This document shows, one piece after another, positions 7,939 to 15,603 of a stretch of DNA of 35,545 nucleotides. Source of the stretch: Flavobacteriales bacterium (GTDB lineage: Bacteria; Bacteroidota; Bacteroidia; NS11-12g; UBA955); assembly GCA_947487055.1 (NCBI GenBank), contig CANKVN010000016.1, positions 1-35,545 on the forward strand, in the 5' to 3' direction. Numbering within the stretch: position 1 is the stretch's first letter; the number at the start of each line of letters is the position of its first letter. The notes under the pieces are model-generated. The model saw only the letters and a list, made by a program, of their open reading frames with translations, did no database searches and had not been told where the DNA came from. The position numbers and the translations under genes were made by a program.

Positions 7939-9363
7939 TTAATTCCCGCGGGAAAGCCACTTCTTCCACTCCGGCACAAACAGAAACATGCCGGTAAAGG
8001 CCCAGAGGCCGCAGGCAAGCAGAAATCCTGAAAGGTCAGGTATATGGTTGGATACCACCGAAAAAATGGCGTATGCAGCATTAAAACAAACAAGCAGGTA
8101 AAACCACCTCTTGGCATGCATGGAAAATCCTTTGCTGCGAACTACCCAATAGATGCAGACGAGCACAAACAAGAACTGGGTAATCAATCCCGCCACAGCC
8201 GCACCGGACGAACCCATTTGCGGAATCAGCAAAAAATTCAAGGCCGCATTCACCAAAACACAAAAAACAGCCAGCACACCCAATTTTTTCAAGACCCCCG
8301 CGGCCGTAAGCCAAGTACCGAAAATATGCACCAGGGCCATGGGCGTGAAACACAGCATCAGCAGCCTGAAGGTGTTTACATCCTCCTGCGTAAAACCAGC
8401 TCCGTGGCTTCTTTTGTAAAACAAGCGCAACAAGGGTTCTGCATAAAAAACACCAGTAAAAGCCACCGGCAAGGCCACAAAGAGAATGATACGCATATTT
8501 AGCCAAACCAATCCATCGGTATTTTCCTGTTTGGCAAGCATACGGGTGAACATGGGCAGCAACTGAGCGCTGATTAATGTGCTAAATATCAAAGCGGCAT
8601 CCAAAAACCGAAAACTGCGCGCATACATGCCAACAGCTGCGTCTCCACCGGGAGCCAGGTGTTTCAGCATTTGGGTATCCACACGGGTAAAAACAGCCAT
8701 GGCCAGCGAAAGCGCAGCGAACCATCCCATTTTACCAAGCAGTGCTCCGTTGGAAATGGGCACATCGGCGGGCGTTGCAGCATTTTTTCGGGCATAATAG
8801 GACGAGAAAACCATCGATACGGCATATCCCAAGGTTTGTGCCAGCAGAAAATAATACAATCCTTGTTCTCCCTGAAAACGGGAACTTCCCACCAGCCAAA
8901 CCAAAAGCAGCACCGCCACCAACCGATCGGCTACAGAGGCAACACTGTCTGTTTTAAACAAATGCCTTCCCTGCAAAATAGCCCTATGGTAAAGCGTAAA
9001 GCCCGCAAGCACCTGGTTTATCAATACCAGACCCAACAGGTTCATATTCATGCCTTGCAGCCAACCCAACAAGCCGGTTAGCAATACATAGGCGGCAGCA
9101 AGATAGATGCGCAATCGCAATATGCTGCGCGGAACAGCATGGCTGGGGCTTCCGGCAATGGCAGAAGCAGTGTAGTTATTCAGCCCGAAATCCAAAAGGA
9201 TATTGAAGAGCAGGGCCAGCCCGAATATGCTATAATACTGGCCATAAAGGTCATTCCCCAGCTTGTCTTGCACCGCAACCTCAATAAAAAAAATCCATAC
9301 CGGCTTAATGAGCCAGTTGAGGGCTTGCAGCAAAGCCATGTTTCCGAGAAATGCGCGTTTCAA
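7939..9363 (-). CDS. Polysaccharide flippase-like membrane protein (Wzx/MATE type)
   Basis: A hydrophobic protein of about 475 residues with 12-14 predicted helices. It fits the oligosaccharide flippase (Wzx/RfbX, MOP superfamily) family that moves lipid-linked sugar units across the inner membrane. Supporting features are the N-terminal amphipathic segment KRAFLGNMALLQALNWLIKP, the repeated helix pairs, and the loop DVNTFRLLMLCFTPMALVHI in the C-terminal half. The open frame continues to 9594, but that would overlap the divergent gene at 9463. The family-like N-terminus begins at a TTG at 9363 or the ATG at 9339, and I chose 9363. It stands alone rather than in a glycan cluster, although a YfhO-glycosyltransferase operon lies about 2 kb away. 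The transported substrate is unknown. Confidence 0.82.
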   Translation of the reverse strand: MKRAFLGNMALLQALNWLIKPVWIFFIEVAVQDKLGNDLYGQYYSIFGLALLFNILLDFGLNNYTASAIAGSPSHAVPRSILRLRIYLAAAYVLLTGLLGWLQGMNMNLLGLVLINQVLAGFTLYHRAILQGRHLFKTDSVASVADRLVAVLLLVWLVGSSRFQGEQGLYYFLLAQTLGYAVSMVFSSYYARKNAATPADVPISNGALLGKMGWFAALSLAMAVFTRVDTQMLKHLAPGGDAAVGMYARSFRFLDAALIFSTLISAQLLPMFTRMLAKQENTDGLVWLNMRIILFVALPVAFTGVFYAEPLLRLFYKRSHGAGFTQEDVNTFRLLMLCFTPMALVHIFGTWLTAAGVLKKLGVLAVFCVLVNAALNFLLIPQMGSSGAAVAGLITQFLFVLVCIYWVVRSKGFSMHAKRWFYLLVCFNAAYAIFSVVSNHIPDLSGFLLACGLWAFTGMFLFVPEWKKWLSRGN

Positions 9364-9450
9364 CGCAACAAAGAAAATGAAGAAATCGGCCACTGCGAAA
9401 AAAAACCGCTGATTTGCACAAGACCGGGGCAGCATTCGCCTAAACCATAG

Positions 9451-9458
9451 TAATTTTG
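9451..9458 (+). promoter_or_regulatory. TAnnTTTG promoter box upstream of the 9463 gene
   Basis: TAATTTTG is a perfect match to the Bacteroidota -7 element and lies four bases before the GTG start at 9463. Its first three bases are also an in-frame TAA stop, so no longer reading frame is possible. The expected transcription start falls at the initiation codon or one base before it. I see no good -33 TTTG at the usual spacing. Confidence 0.55.
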
Positions 9459-9462
9459 TAAG

Positions 9463-10029
9463 GTGCACGATATAGAGCCCCACTACAACTGGCTGCATTT
9501 GTACAGCGCCGCAGAAGACCAGCAATCCCCTTTTTATGGGCGCGAATACAGCGAATTTACCTTTACCCATGCGGTTTACAATTACCTGATTCATCCGCAG
9601 TGGGATTTTTTCGGCTCCAACACCCTGTACCTGAAAATCCTGTTTGCCGATTATACAGAAGGTTTTGCCATCATTGAATTGATGGGAGAATGGAATGACG
9701 CACTATACAACGACATCATGACACTTAAGCGCGAAGTGCTGGAATTACTGCAGGAAGAAGGTATACAGAAGTTTATCCTCATTGGTGAAAACATCCTGAA
9801 CTTTCATGCCAGCGACGACAGCTATTATGAAGAATGGTTTCAGGATACCGAAGACGGATGGATTGCATTCGTAAACTTCAGGGAACATGTCCTGGAAGAA
9901 TTCCGACGTGCACATATTGATTATTATGTGAACTTTGGCGGCGACCTGGATGAGGTTGCATGGAGAAAATTATCACCCCGGCAAATGCATGAGGCCGTAG
10001 AAAGCGTTATCAGACACAGGTTGGCTTAA
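9463..10029 (+). CDS. Conserved-looking acidic cytoplasmic protein, unknown function
   Basis: A 188-residue protein starting at GTG 9463. An in-frame TAA at 9451 rules out any earlier start, and the next in-frame ATG is about 75 codons in. It is acidic and rich in aromatic residues (HPQWDFFGSN, SYYEEWFQDTEDGW), with no signal peptide or membrane helix. Alternating strand- and helix-like stretches such as LYLKILFADY, IMTLKREVLELLQEEG and KFILIGENI suggest a compact alpha/beta fold. I do not recognise a domain. It is divergent from the flippase and followed after 105 bases by pdhB, which has its own promoter box. No function is proposed. Confidence 0.75.
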   Translation: MHDIEPHYNWLHLYSAAEDQQSPFYGREYSEFTFTHAVYNYLIHPQWDFFGSNTLYLKILFADYTEGFAIIELMGEWNDALYNDIMTLKREVLELLQEEGIQKFILIGENILNFHASDDSYYEEWFQDTEDGWIAFVNFREHVLEEFRRAHIDYYVNFGGDLDEVAWRKLSPRQMHEAVESVIRHRLA

Positions 10030-10075
10030 TTCTGAGAATTATTCTTCATGGTGAAACTTGGCAGGAGAAATTAAT

Positions 10076-10083
10076 TATTTTTG
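10076..10083 (+). promoter_or_regulatory. TAnnTTTG promoter box upstream of pdhB
   Basis: TATTTTTG matches the Bacteroidota -7 element exactly and lies in the 105-base gap before pdhB. It predicts a leader of roughly 48 bases, longer than for most genes in this window. A TTG at 10058-10060 is the only -33 candidate, but its 15-base spacing is short. Confidence 0.4.
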
Positions 10084-10134
10084 CATGCCCATTTGTAACC
10101 CATAAGGTTCCTTTTGGTGTTCTTTAATTAAACC

Positions 10135-11115
10135 ATGAGAGAAATTCAGTTTAGAGAGGCCCTTCGTGAGGCCATGTCTGAAGAAATGCGTCGCGATGAG
10201 CGCGTGTTCCTGCTTGGAGAAGAAGTTGCCGAATACAACGGTGCTTATAAAGTTAGCCAGGGAATGCTTGCCGAATTTGGTGAACGCCGCGTAATTGATA
10301 CCCCTATTGCCGAGCTGGGATTTGCCGGTATTGCCGTGGGTGCTGCATCCAATGGCCTTCGCCCTATTTGTGAATTCATGACCTTCAATTTTTCGCTGGT
10401 GGCTATTGATCAGGTTATCAATGCTGCAGCCAAAATGAACAGCATGAGCAACGGGCAATACACCTGCCCTATGGTATTCCGAGGCCCTACCGGCAGCGCC
10501 GGTCAGCTGGCCCAGCAGCATAGCCAGAACTTTGAAAACTGGTATGCCAATACTCCCGGACTGAAAGTGGTGGTTCCAAGCAACCCCGCCGATGCCAAAG
10601 GCCTGCTAAAATCGGCCATCCGCGATGAAAATCCGGTTATCTTCATGGAAAGCGAACAAATGTATGGCCTCAAAGGCATGGTACCCGAAGAGGAATACCT
10701 GCTGCCATTGGACAAAGCACATGTGGTAAAACAGGGTAAAGATGTAACCATCGTTTCCTTCGGAAAAATGATGCTTCGCGCCATTACCGCTGTGGAAGAA
10801 CTGGCCAAAGAAGGCATTGATGCCGAACTGATAGACCTTAGAAGCGTGCGACCCATCGATTACGACACCATCATTGAAAGCGTGAAGAAAACCAATCGCC
10901 TGGTGATTGTGGAAGAAGCATGGCCGCTGGCGAGCATCAGCTCAGAAATCAGCCATATCGTTCAGCGCAGGGCTTTCGATTATCTCGATGCTCCGGTGCA
11001 CCGCGTTACCAGCCAAGACACTACGCTTCCTTATGCCGGTGTTTTTGTAGATGCCTACCTGCCCAGCGTAGAGCGCACCGTAAAGGCCGCCAAAGCTGTT
11101 TGCTATAAGCACTAA
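10135..11115 (+). CDS. pdhB: Pyruvate dehydrogenase E1 component, beta subunit
   Basis: A 326-residue protein with the transketolase-like pyrimidine-binding domain (about 4-175) and C-terminal transketolase domain (about 195-315) of E1-beta subunits. With E1-alpha it performs the thiamine-diphosphate-dependent decarboxylation of pyruvate in the pyruvate dehydrogenase complex. Signature blocks are MREIQFREALREAMSEEM, LGEEVAEYNGAYKVSQGM, DTPIAELGFAGIAVGAA, and PGLKVVVPSNPADAKGLLKSA. The alpha subunit, E2 and E3 genes are not in the window, so the complex is encoded at scattered sites. A branched-chain 2-oxoacid dehydrogenase beta subunit is the main alternative, but the N-terminal block is typical of PdhB. 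The stop overlaps the convergent selD stop by four bases. Confidence 0.95.
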   Translation: MREIQFREALREAMSEEMRRDERVFLLGEEVAEYNGAYKVSQGMLAEFGERRVIDTPIAELGFAGIAVGAASNGLRPICEFMTFNFSLVAIDQVINAAAKMNSMSNGQYTCPMVFRGPTGSAGQLAQQHSQNFENWYANTPGLKVVVPSNPADAKGLLKSAIRDENPVIFMESEQMYGLKGMVPEEEYLLPLDKAHVVKQGKDVTIVSFGKMMLRAITAVEELAKEGIDAELIDLRSVRPIDYDTIIESVKKTNRLVIVEEAWPLASISSEISHIVQRRAFDYLDAPVHRVTSQDTTLPYAGVFVDAYLPSVERTVKAAKAVCYKH

Positions 11116-12131
11116 TTTACTACCAACAAGGGCAATTCGCTGTTTTCGGTAAACCTGCCGATAACTGTAAATTCGGGGTATTTGCTGCACAAATCTTCCA
11201 CCACTTCCTGTGCTGCGGCCACCAGTAAACCCCCGTTGGTTTGCGGATCGCACAGCCATGGAAAAGCAGCAGCATTGTTGATTTGCACATCGTTTTCGTA
11301 AGCATTCCAATTTCGGGTGGCATTGTCGGGCAGCACAAACGAAGACGCCAAAGAAATGGCTTCGGGTATTTTGGGTAACTTTTCCAAATCGATAACCGCA
11401 CTGCAGCCCGATGCACGGCACATTTCCAGCAAATGTCCGGCAAGCCCAAAACCGGTAACGTCGGTCATGGCATGCACCTTGGGCACGTAACCCAGTGCTT
11501 CCCCAATGTTGTTCAGCTTTGTCAGCGAAGCATACAAAGCCTGCGTCTGTGCCTGATCGGCTATGCCCCTTTTGTATGCAGCTGCGAGCATACCAACACC
11601 CAACGGCTTGCTAAGCAAAATAAAGTCGCCGGGAAGCGCTCCTGCATTGCGTTTTAGGGTTTGCGGGGTTACCCTGCCCGTTACCGACAAGCCAAAAAGC
11701 GGCTCCCTGCCATCTACGGTATGCCCGCCTGCAAGTGCAACCCCAACATTTTTGCAAACATCTATGGCACCACGGAGCACTTCGCGTCCCATTTCCAGCG
11801 GCAGTTCTGCAGGCCAGCTAAAAACCGCATTTGCCATAATGGGTTTGCCACCCATGGCCCAGATATCGCTGAGTGCATTGGCTGCAGCAGCACATCCGTA
11901 GGTATAAGCGTCATTCACCATCGGGGTGAAAAAATCCACGGTTTGCAACAGATAACTGCCATCTCCCCAATCATACACCGAACAGTCATCGGACAATTGG
12001 TTACCAACCACGATTTTTTCTATATCGTAATCATACGATAAACCTTCAAGCAAGGACTTTAGCGACTGTGGCGGCAACTTACAGCCGCAACCACTGCCTT
12101 TGCTGAAAGACAATAAACTGGTGGATGACAT
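11112..12131 (-). CDS. selD: Selenide, water dikinase (selenophosphate synthetase)
   Basis: A 339-residue enzyme making selenophosphate from selenide and ATP, the selenium donor for selenocysteine and 2-selenouridine. The active-site loop GSGCGCKLPP carries catalytic Cys15 and Lys18, equivalent to E. coli Cys17 and Lys20. Cysteine rather than selenocysteine is used, so no SECIS element is needed here. ATP/Mg-binding blocks of the AIRS fold follow, including DWGDGSYLLQTVDFFTPMV, AGGHTVDGREP, and AMTDVTGFGLAGHL. An upstream TTG at 12146 is in frame but lies beside the promoter box TACTTTTG, so the ATG at 12131 is preferred. No selA, selB or mnmH lies nearby. The gene ends inside the last four bases of convergent pdhB. 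Confidence 0.97.
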   Translation of the reverse strand: MSSTSLLSFSKGSGCGCKLPPQSLKSLLEGLSYDYDIEKIVVGNQLSDDCSVYDWGDGSYLLQTVDFFTPMVNDAYTYGCAAAANALSDIWAMGGKPIMANAVFSWPAELPLEMGREVLRGAIDVCKNVGVALAGGHTVDGREPLFGLSVTGRVTPQTLKRNAGALPGDFILLSKPLGVGMLAAAYKRGIADQAQTQALYASLTKLNNIGEALGYVPKVHAMTDVTGFGLAGHLLEMCRASGCSAVIDLEKLPKIPEAISLASSFVLPDNATRNWNAYENDVQINNAAAFPWLCDPQTNGGLLVAAAQEVVEDLCSKYPEFTVIGRFTENSELPLLVVN

Positions 12132-12135
12132 TGCA

Positions 12136-12143
12136 CAAAAGTA
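12136..12143 (-). promoter_or_regulatory. TAnnTTTG promoter box of selD
   Basis: On the minus strand TACTTTTG (12143-12136) matches the Bacteroidota -7 consensus exactly and is separated from the selD ATG by only four bases (TGCA). This predicts an mRNA starting at or about one base before the start codon, and it decides the start choice against the upstream TTG. Confidence 0.55.
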
Positions 12144-12188
12144 CAATGGAAAAACCGATGAGAGAGATTTTAAACATTCGTTTGGGGG

Positions 12189-12218
12189 TTTGGCATGGGT
12201 TGTGTGTATATATGATTG
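12189..12218 (+). promoter_or_regulatory. Possible promoter of the DUF3108 gene
   Basis: TTTG at 12189-12192 and TATGATTG at 12211-12218 are 18 bases apart, close to the Bacteroidota -33/-7 layout. The -7 box has one mismatch. The predicted leader would be about 19 bases to the ATG at 12242. Confidence 0.35.
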
Positions 12219-12241
12219 TAAAGCAATTAATCAAGTAACCC

Positions 12242-13057
12242 ATGAAACGCAGTTTTATCATATTCGCCCTTGCCATCGGCTTGGCCCTGATGGTGCAGTC
12301 ATTCAGCATGAAGATGCAGCAGCCCACTGCCGATCCTTTCAATTACCGCAAATTGAACAACCAGGCATTTAAGGTGGGAGAAAAATTGAAATTCCGGGTG
12401 CATTATGGCATCATCAACGCAGCCAATATTACCATGGCAGTTGATCAGGCCACCACCATCAATGGCAGAAGTGCCATGGTTGTGCGTTGCGAGGGAGAAA
12501 CACTTAAGAGTTTTGACTGGGCATACAAGGTGCGCGACAAATTTCAGAGCTGGATTGATGCCGAAGCCCTGGCCCCGATTCGCTATGCCAAAACCGTGCG
12601 CGAAAACAAATACTTCGATGAAGATATTGCCATATACATGCACGACAAAAAGAAAATGCGCAATTCAGATGGCGAGCTGGCCATGCCTATGTACACACAG
12701 GACATAGCATCAGCGTTATTCTATGCCCGAAACCTCAATTTCAGCAACGCTGCTGTGAACCAGGTTTTTCCGTTGGACTTATACCTTGACAATAAAATAT
12801 ACAACCTCAATTTCACCTACTTGGGCAAGGAAACCCTGAATACCGATTTGGGTAAGGTAAAATGCATCAAACTAAGGCCAAAACTGGTGGTAGACCGTGT
12901 TTTTAAAAGCAGCAATGATATGAGTGTGTGGATCAGCGACGATGCCAATCACATTCCCATCCGGGTACAAACTGCGATTAAGGTTGGCACCTTAAAGGTG
13001 GACATCACCAGCCAGGAGGGATTGAGAAACAGCTTTAGCGCGCTGGAAAAAAAATAG
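12242..13057 (+). CDS. DUF3108 domain exported protein
   Basis: A 271-residue protein with an N-terminal signal peptide or anchor (MKRSFIIFALAIGLALMVQSF). The DUF3108 pattern follows: KVGEKLKFRVHYGIINAANITM early on, DWAYKVRDKFQSWIDAEALAPIRYAKTVREN in the middle, and VWISDDANHIPIRVQTAIKVG near the end. These match the beta-rich periplasmic family found in many Bacteroidota and Proteobacteria, whose function is not established. An envelope location is expected. The gene is single, with its own probable promoter and a strong terminator 25 bases after the stop. DUF3108 membership is recognised by motif only. Confidence 0.85.
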   Translation: MKRSFIIFALAIGLALMVQSFSMKMQQPTADPFNYRKLNNQAFKVGEKLKFRVHYGIINAANITMAVDQATTINGRSAMVVRCEGETLKSFDWAYKVRDKFQSWIDAEALAPIRYAKTVRENKYFDEDIAIYMHDKKKMRNSDGELAMPMYTQDIASALFYARNLNFSNAAVNQVFPLDLYLDNKIYNLNFTYLGKETLNTDLGKVKCIKLRPKLVVDRVFKSSNDMSVWISDDANHIPIRVQTAIKVGTLKVDITSQEGLRNSFSALEKK

Positions 13058-13081
13058 TGTTTGTTTGTTTTTGATGTTGTC

Positions 13082-13110
13082 AAAAAAACCCGCTTGCAGC
13101 GGGTTTTTTT
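13082..13110. terminator. Bidirectional intrinsic terminator
   Basis: A perfect inverted repeat of 13 bases per arm (seven A, then CCCGCT; loop TGC; AGCGGG, then seven T). The GC-rich core stem ends in a T tract on both strands. It therefore terminates both the DUF3108 gene (stop at 13057) and the convergent murF-alr gene (stop at 13139). It is the only convincing intrinsic terminator in the window. Confidence 0.92.
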
Positions 13111-13138
13111 GTGGGGTTATTAAAAAACAAGATTACCA

Positions 13139-15601
13139 TCAATTCTCCCCCACATATTCCCTGGGCACGCGTGCAGAAATTCCCGTAAGGATCTCATAGG
13201 GAATGGTATCCGCACATACGGCCATTTGTGCTACGGTATTTTCGGCGCCAAATACAATGACTTCATCGCCTTCGCGGCAGTCAATGCCCGTTACGTCCAC
13301 CATGCACATGTCCATACAAACATTGCCTACGATAGGTGCTTTTTGGCCTTTTATTAAAACATTCCACTTCCCATTGCCCAGACTGCGCCGCAACCCATCG
13401 GCATAGCCAACCGGCAGCGTTGCTATGCTGCGGGCATTTTTGGAAACCGCTTTTCTTCCATAACCAACCCCTTCCCCGGCTTGCAGGGTATGAATCTGAG
13501 ATATGGTGGTATACAACGAAGTAACCGGCTTTAAATCTGCAGCCCTCTCGTTTCTGGGATCTACCCCATACAAACCAACACCCAGCCGCACCATATCCAT
13601 GCTGCTGCCCGGGAAACGCAAAATACCACCGGTATTCAATGCGTGACGCAGCGGTGCATATCCCAGTTGAACCTCAAGCGCATTGGCAGCTTCAGTAAAT
13701 GCGGCTATTTGTGACCGGGTAAAATCATCCTGTGCCGGATCTTCTGATGCCGCAAGATGGGTAAACAACGATGCCACACGCACCCCGGAAGGTATGAGCC
13801 CTGCGATATCTTTAATGGCTGCAGAACTAAAACCCAGCCGATGCATGCCGGTATCCAGCTCTAAATGCACGGTAATGGAAGCCGTAGCTGCAACCTTCGC
13901 ATATTCCTGCAATCCGGCCTCATCAAATACCACCGGCTCCAGTTGATAATGCAAACGCGTGGCAATATCTGCAGGAGTCGTGTTCATCACCATAATTGGA
14001 ACCTTAATCCCTGCTTCGCGCAGCGCAACACCTTCATCGGCAAATGCTACAGCCAGATAATCCACGCCCATATATTGCAGGGTGCGTGCCACTTCAAAGC
14101 TACCACTTCCATAGCCAAAGGCCTTAACCATGGCCATGATGCGGGTTTGCTGTGGTACATATTCCCTAAAAAAACGGTAATTGTACCTCAAAGCATCTAG
14201 GTCTATCTTCAGGTGGGTTTTGTGCAATTGCTTTTTCAGCAATGCATGCACTTGCTCCAACTGAAACCTGCGCGAGCCTTTAACCAGAATGGCCTTATCG
14301 GAAAGCCCATGCAGCAATCCGGAGGCCAGTAGTTCTTTGGTATCGGTAAAAAAAGCAGTCTCGAAACTGGTGAACAATTCCGGAAACCTTGAAAAATCCG
14401 AACCCACGGCAACCAACTGTTTTACCCCCTTCTGAAGCAGGATACCCGCTATTTTTGAAGCCAGGCGGTGCTTATCAGGATCGCTTTGATCCATATCGCT
14501 CAAAATAACACAGGCCGGTTTATCGGGCTGCTGCCGTATAAGAAAATCCAGTGCAACCTGCAGGCTGTCAGGGTCATTGCTGTAGCTGTCGTTTACCACA
14601 TAATTGCCATGGTTCCCTTCTGTAAAACTTAGCCTGTTTTCAAGCGGTTCCAGGTGACACATGGCTTCCACATGGGCCTGGTCCCAACGCTCAACGGCTG
14701 CCAGTGTGCACAGGCAACTCATGGCATTTTCGGTAGAAGCCACATCCGAAAACGGGATTTCCAGCATGTGTGTGCTACCCCTGTGTATAAATTGAATCTG
14801 GGTTTGACGGGATTGATAATCCTCTTTTATAATGTGGTAAGCATTGGATTCATTCCTGCCCCATGCAATCCATTTTGTGAGTGGCTGAGAAGCTTTGTAA
14901 GCATTTACCGCAGTGCGAATTTCATGGGAATCACCCGGAAAAACCACCACATCAGCATCGCGGAAAAGAATGGCCTTTTCATTGGCTTTTTGCTGCCTGC
15001 CGGAAAATCCTTCATCGTGGGCACTGCCCAAATGGGTGCAAACAACAAGGTTTGGATGTATCATCTGCCACAGTTTTTCCATTTCTCCGGGTTTGGAAAT
15101 CCCCGCCTCGATGATGGCCATGGTATGCCAGGGCTCAATACCCAGGATGGATATGGCTACGCCTATCTGCGAATTGTAGCTCCGTGGACTTCGGTGTGCT
15201 TTAAATTCATTGCCCAATAATTGAAAGAGCCATTCTTTAACAATGGTTTTTCCATTGCTTCCCGTAATTCCGATTACCGGTCCGGAAAAAGTCCTGCGGT
15301 GATGCGCCGCCAGGGTTTGCAAGGCTTGCAAAACATTATCAACTTTGATGATATTGGCATCCGCTAAACCTGAGGTATCTGCCGTTGCAGGCACCACAAA
15401 ATTGCGGACCCCGAGCGCCCTAGCTGTTTTCACAAACTGCACACCATTTCTTGCAGCACCAGGAATGGCAAAAAACAAGGCCTGCGAGGCCTGCCCAATG
15501 GTTCTGGTGTCAAAAACGGGTTGGGTTACCACGCAGGAAGCATCGGAGAAATGGGCCTCTCCACCAATAATTTCGGCAATTTCCTGAATGGTATAATGCA
15601 T
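13139..15601 (-). CDS. murF-alr: Bifunctional UDP-MurNAc-tripeptide:D-Ala-D-Ala ligase / alanine racemase
   Basis: An 820-residue fusion. Residues 1-455 are MurF, which adds D-Ala-D-Ala to UDP-MurNAc-tripeptide. They carry the Mur ligase N-domain, ATP loop GITGSNGKTIVKEW (K118), EAGISKPGEM (165-174), and the C-domain motif VNDSYSNDPDSL (336-347). Residues about 460-820 are PLP-dependent alanine racemase, with Schiff-base K493 in MVKAFGYGSG and catalytic Tyr714 in GVGYGRK. The domain border falls near base 14224. The usual second threonine of GKTT is Ile here. The fusion couples D-alanine supply to its use and is a known Bacteroidota arrangement. It starts two bases after the nucleotidyltransferase stop, in a run with tilS. 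Confidence 0.97.
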   Translation of the reverse strand: MHYTIQEIAEIIGGEAHFSDASCVVTQPVFDTRTIGQASQALFFAIPGAARNGVQFVKTARALGVRNFVVPATADTSGLADANIIKVDNVLQALQTLAAHHRRTFSGPVIGITGSNGKTIVKEWLFQLLGNEFKAHRSPRSYNSQIGVAISILGIEPWHTMAIIEAGISKPGEMEKLWQMIHPNLVVCTHLGSAHDEGFSGRQQKANEKAILFRDADVVVFPGDSHEIRTAVNAYKASQPLTKWIAWGRNESNAYHIIKEDYQSRQTQIQFIHRGSTHMLEIPFSDVASTENAMSCLCTLAAVERWDQAHVEAMCHLEPLENRLSFTEGNHGNYVVNDSYSNDPDSLQVALDFLIRQQPDKPACVILSDMDQSDPDKHRLASKIAGILLQKGVKQLVAVGSDFSRFPELFTSFETAFFTDTKELLASGLLHGLSDKAILVKGSRRFQLEQVHALLKKQLHKTHLKIDLDALRYNYRFFREYVPQQTRIMAMVKAFGYGSGSFEVARTLQYMGVDYLAVAFADEGVALREAGIKVPIMVMNTTPADIATRLHYQLEPVVFDEAGLQEYAKVAATASITVHLELDTGMHRLGFSSAAIKDIAGLIPSGVRVASLFTHLAASEDPAQDDFTRSQIAAFTEAANALEVQLGYAPLRHALNTGGILRFPGSSMDMVRLGVGLYGVDPRNERAADLKPVTSLYTTISQIHTLQAGEGVGYGRKAVSKNARSIATLPVGYADGLRRSLGNGKWNVLIKGQKAPIVGNVCMDMCMVDVTGIDCREGDEVIVFGAENTVAQMAVCADTIPYEILTGISARVPREYVGEN

Positions 15602-15603
15602 GT

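Noticed and set aside
7943-7954. Palindrome TTCCCGCGGGAA at the end of the flippase gene
   Set aside because: It has no loop and no T tract, and it overlaps coding sequence, so it is not a credible terminator. Chance palindrome is enough.
9364-9594. Extended N-terminus of the flippase open frame
   Set aside because: It would overlap the divergent gene at 9463 and its promoter box, and the translated extension does not resemble flippase N-termini. The start was moved to 9363.
14654-15220. Plus-strand open frame of 188 codons
   Set aside because: It is antisense to the MurF domain of murF-alr. Composition is odd and no signal or domain is visible.
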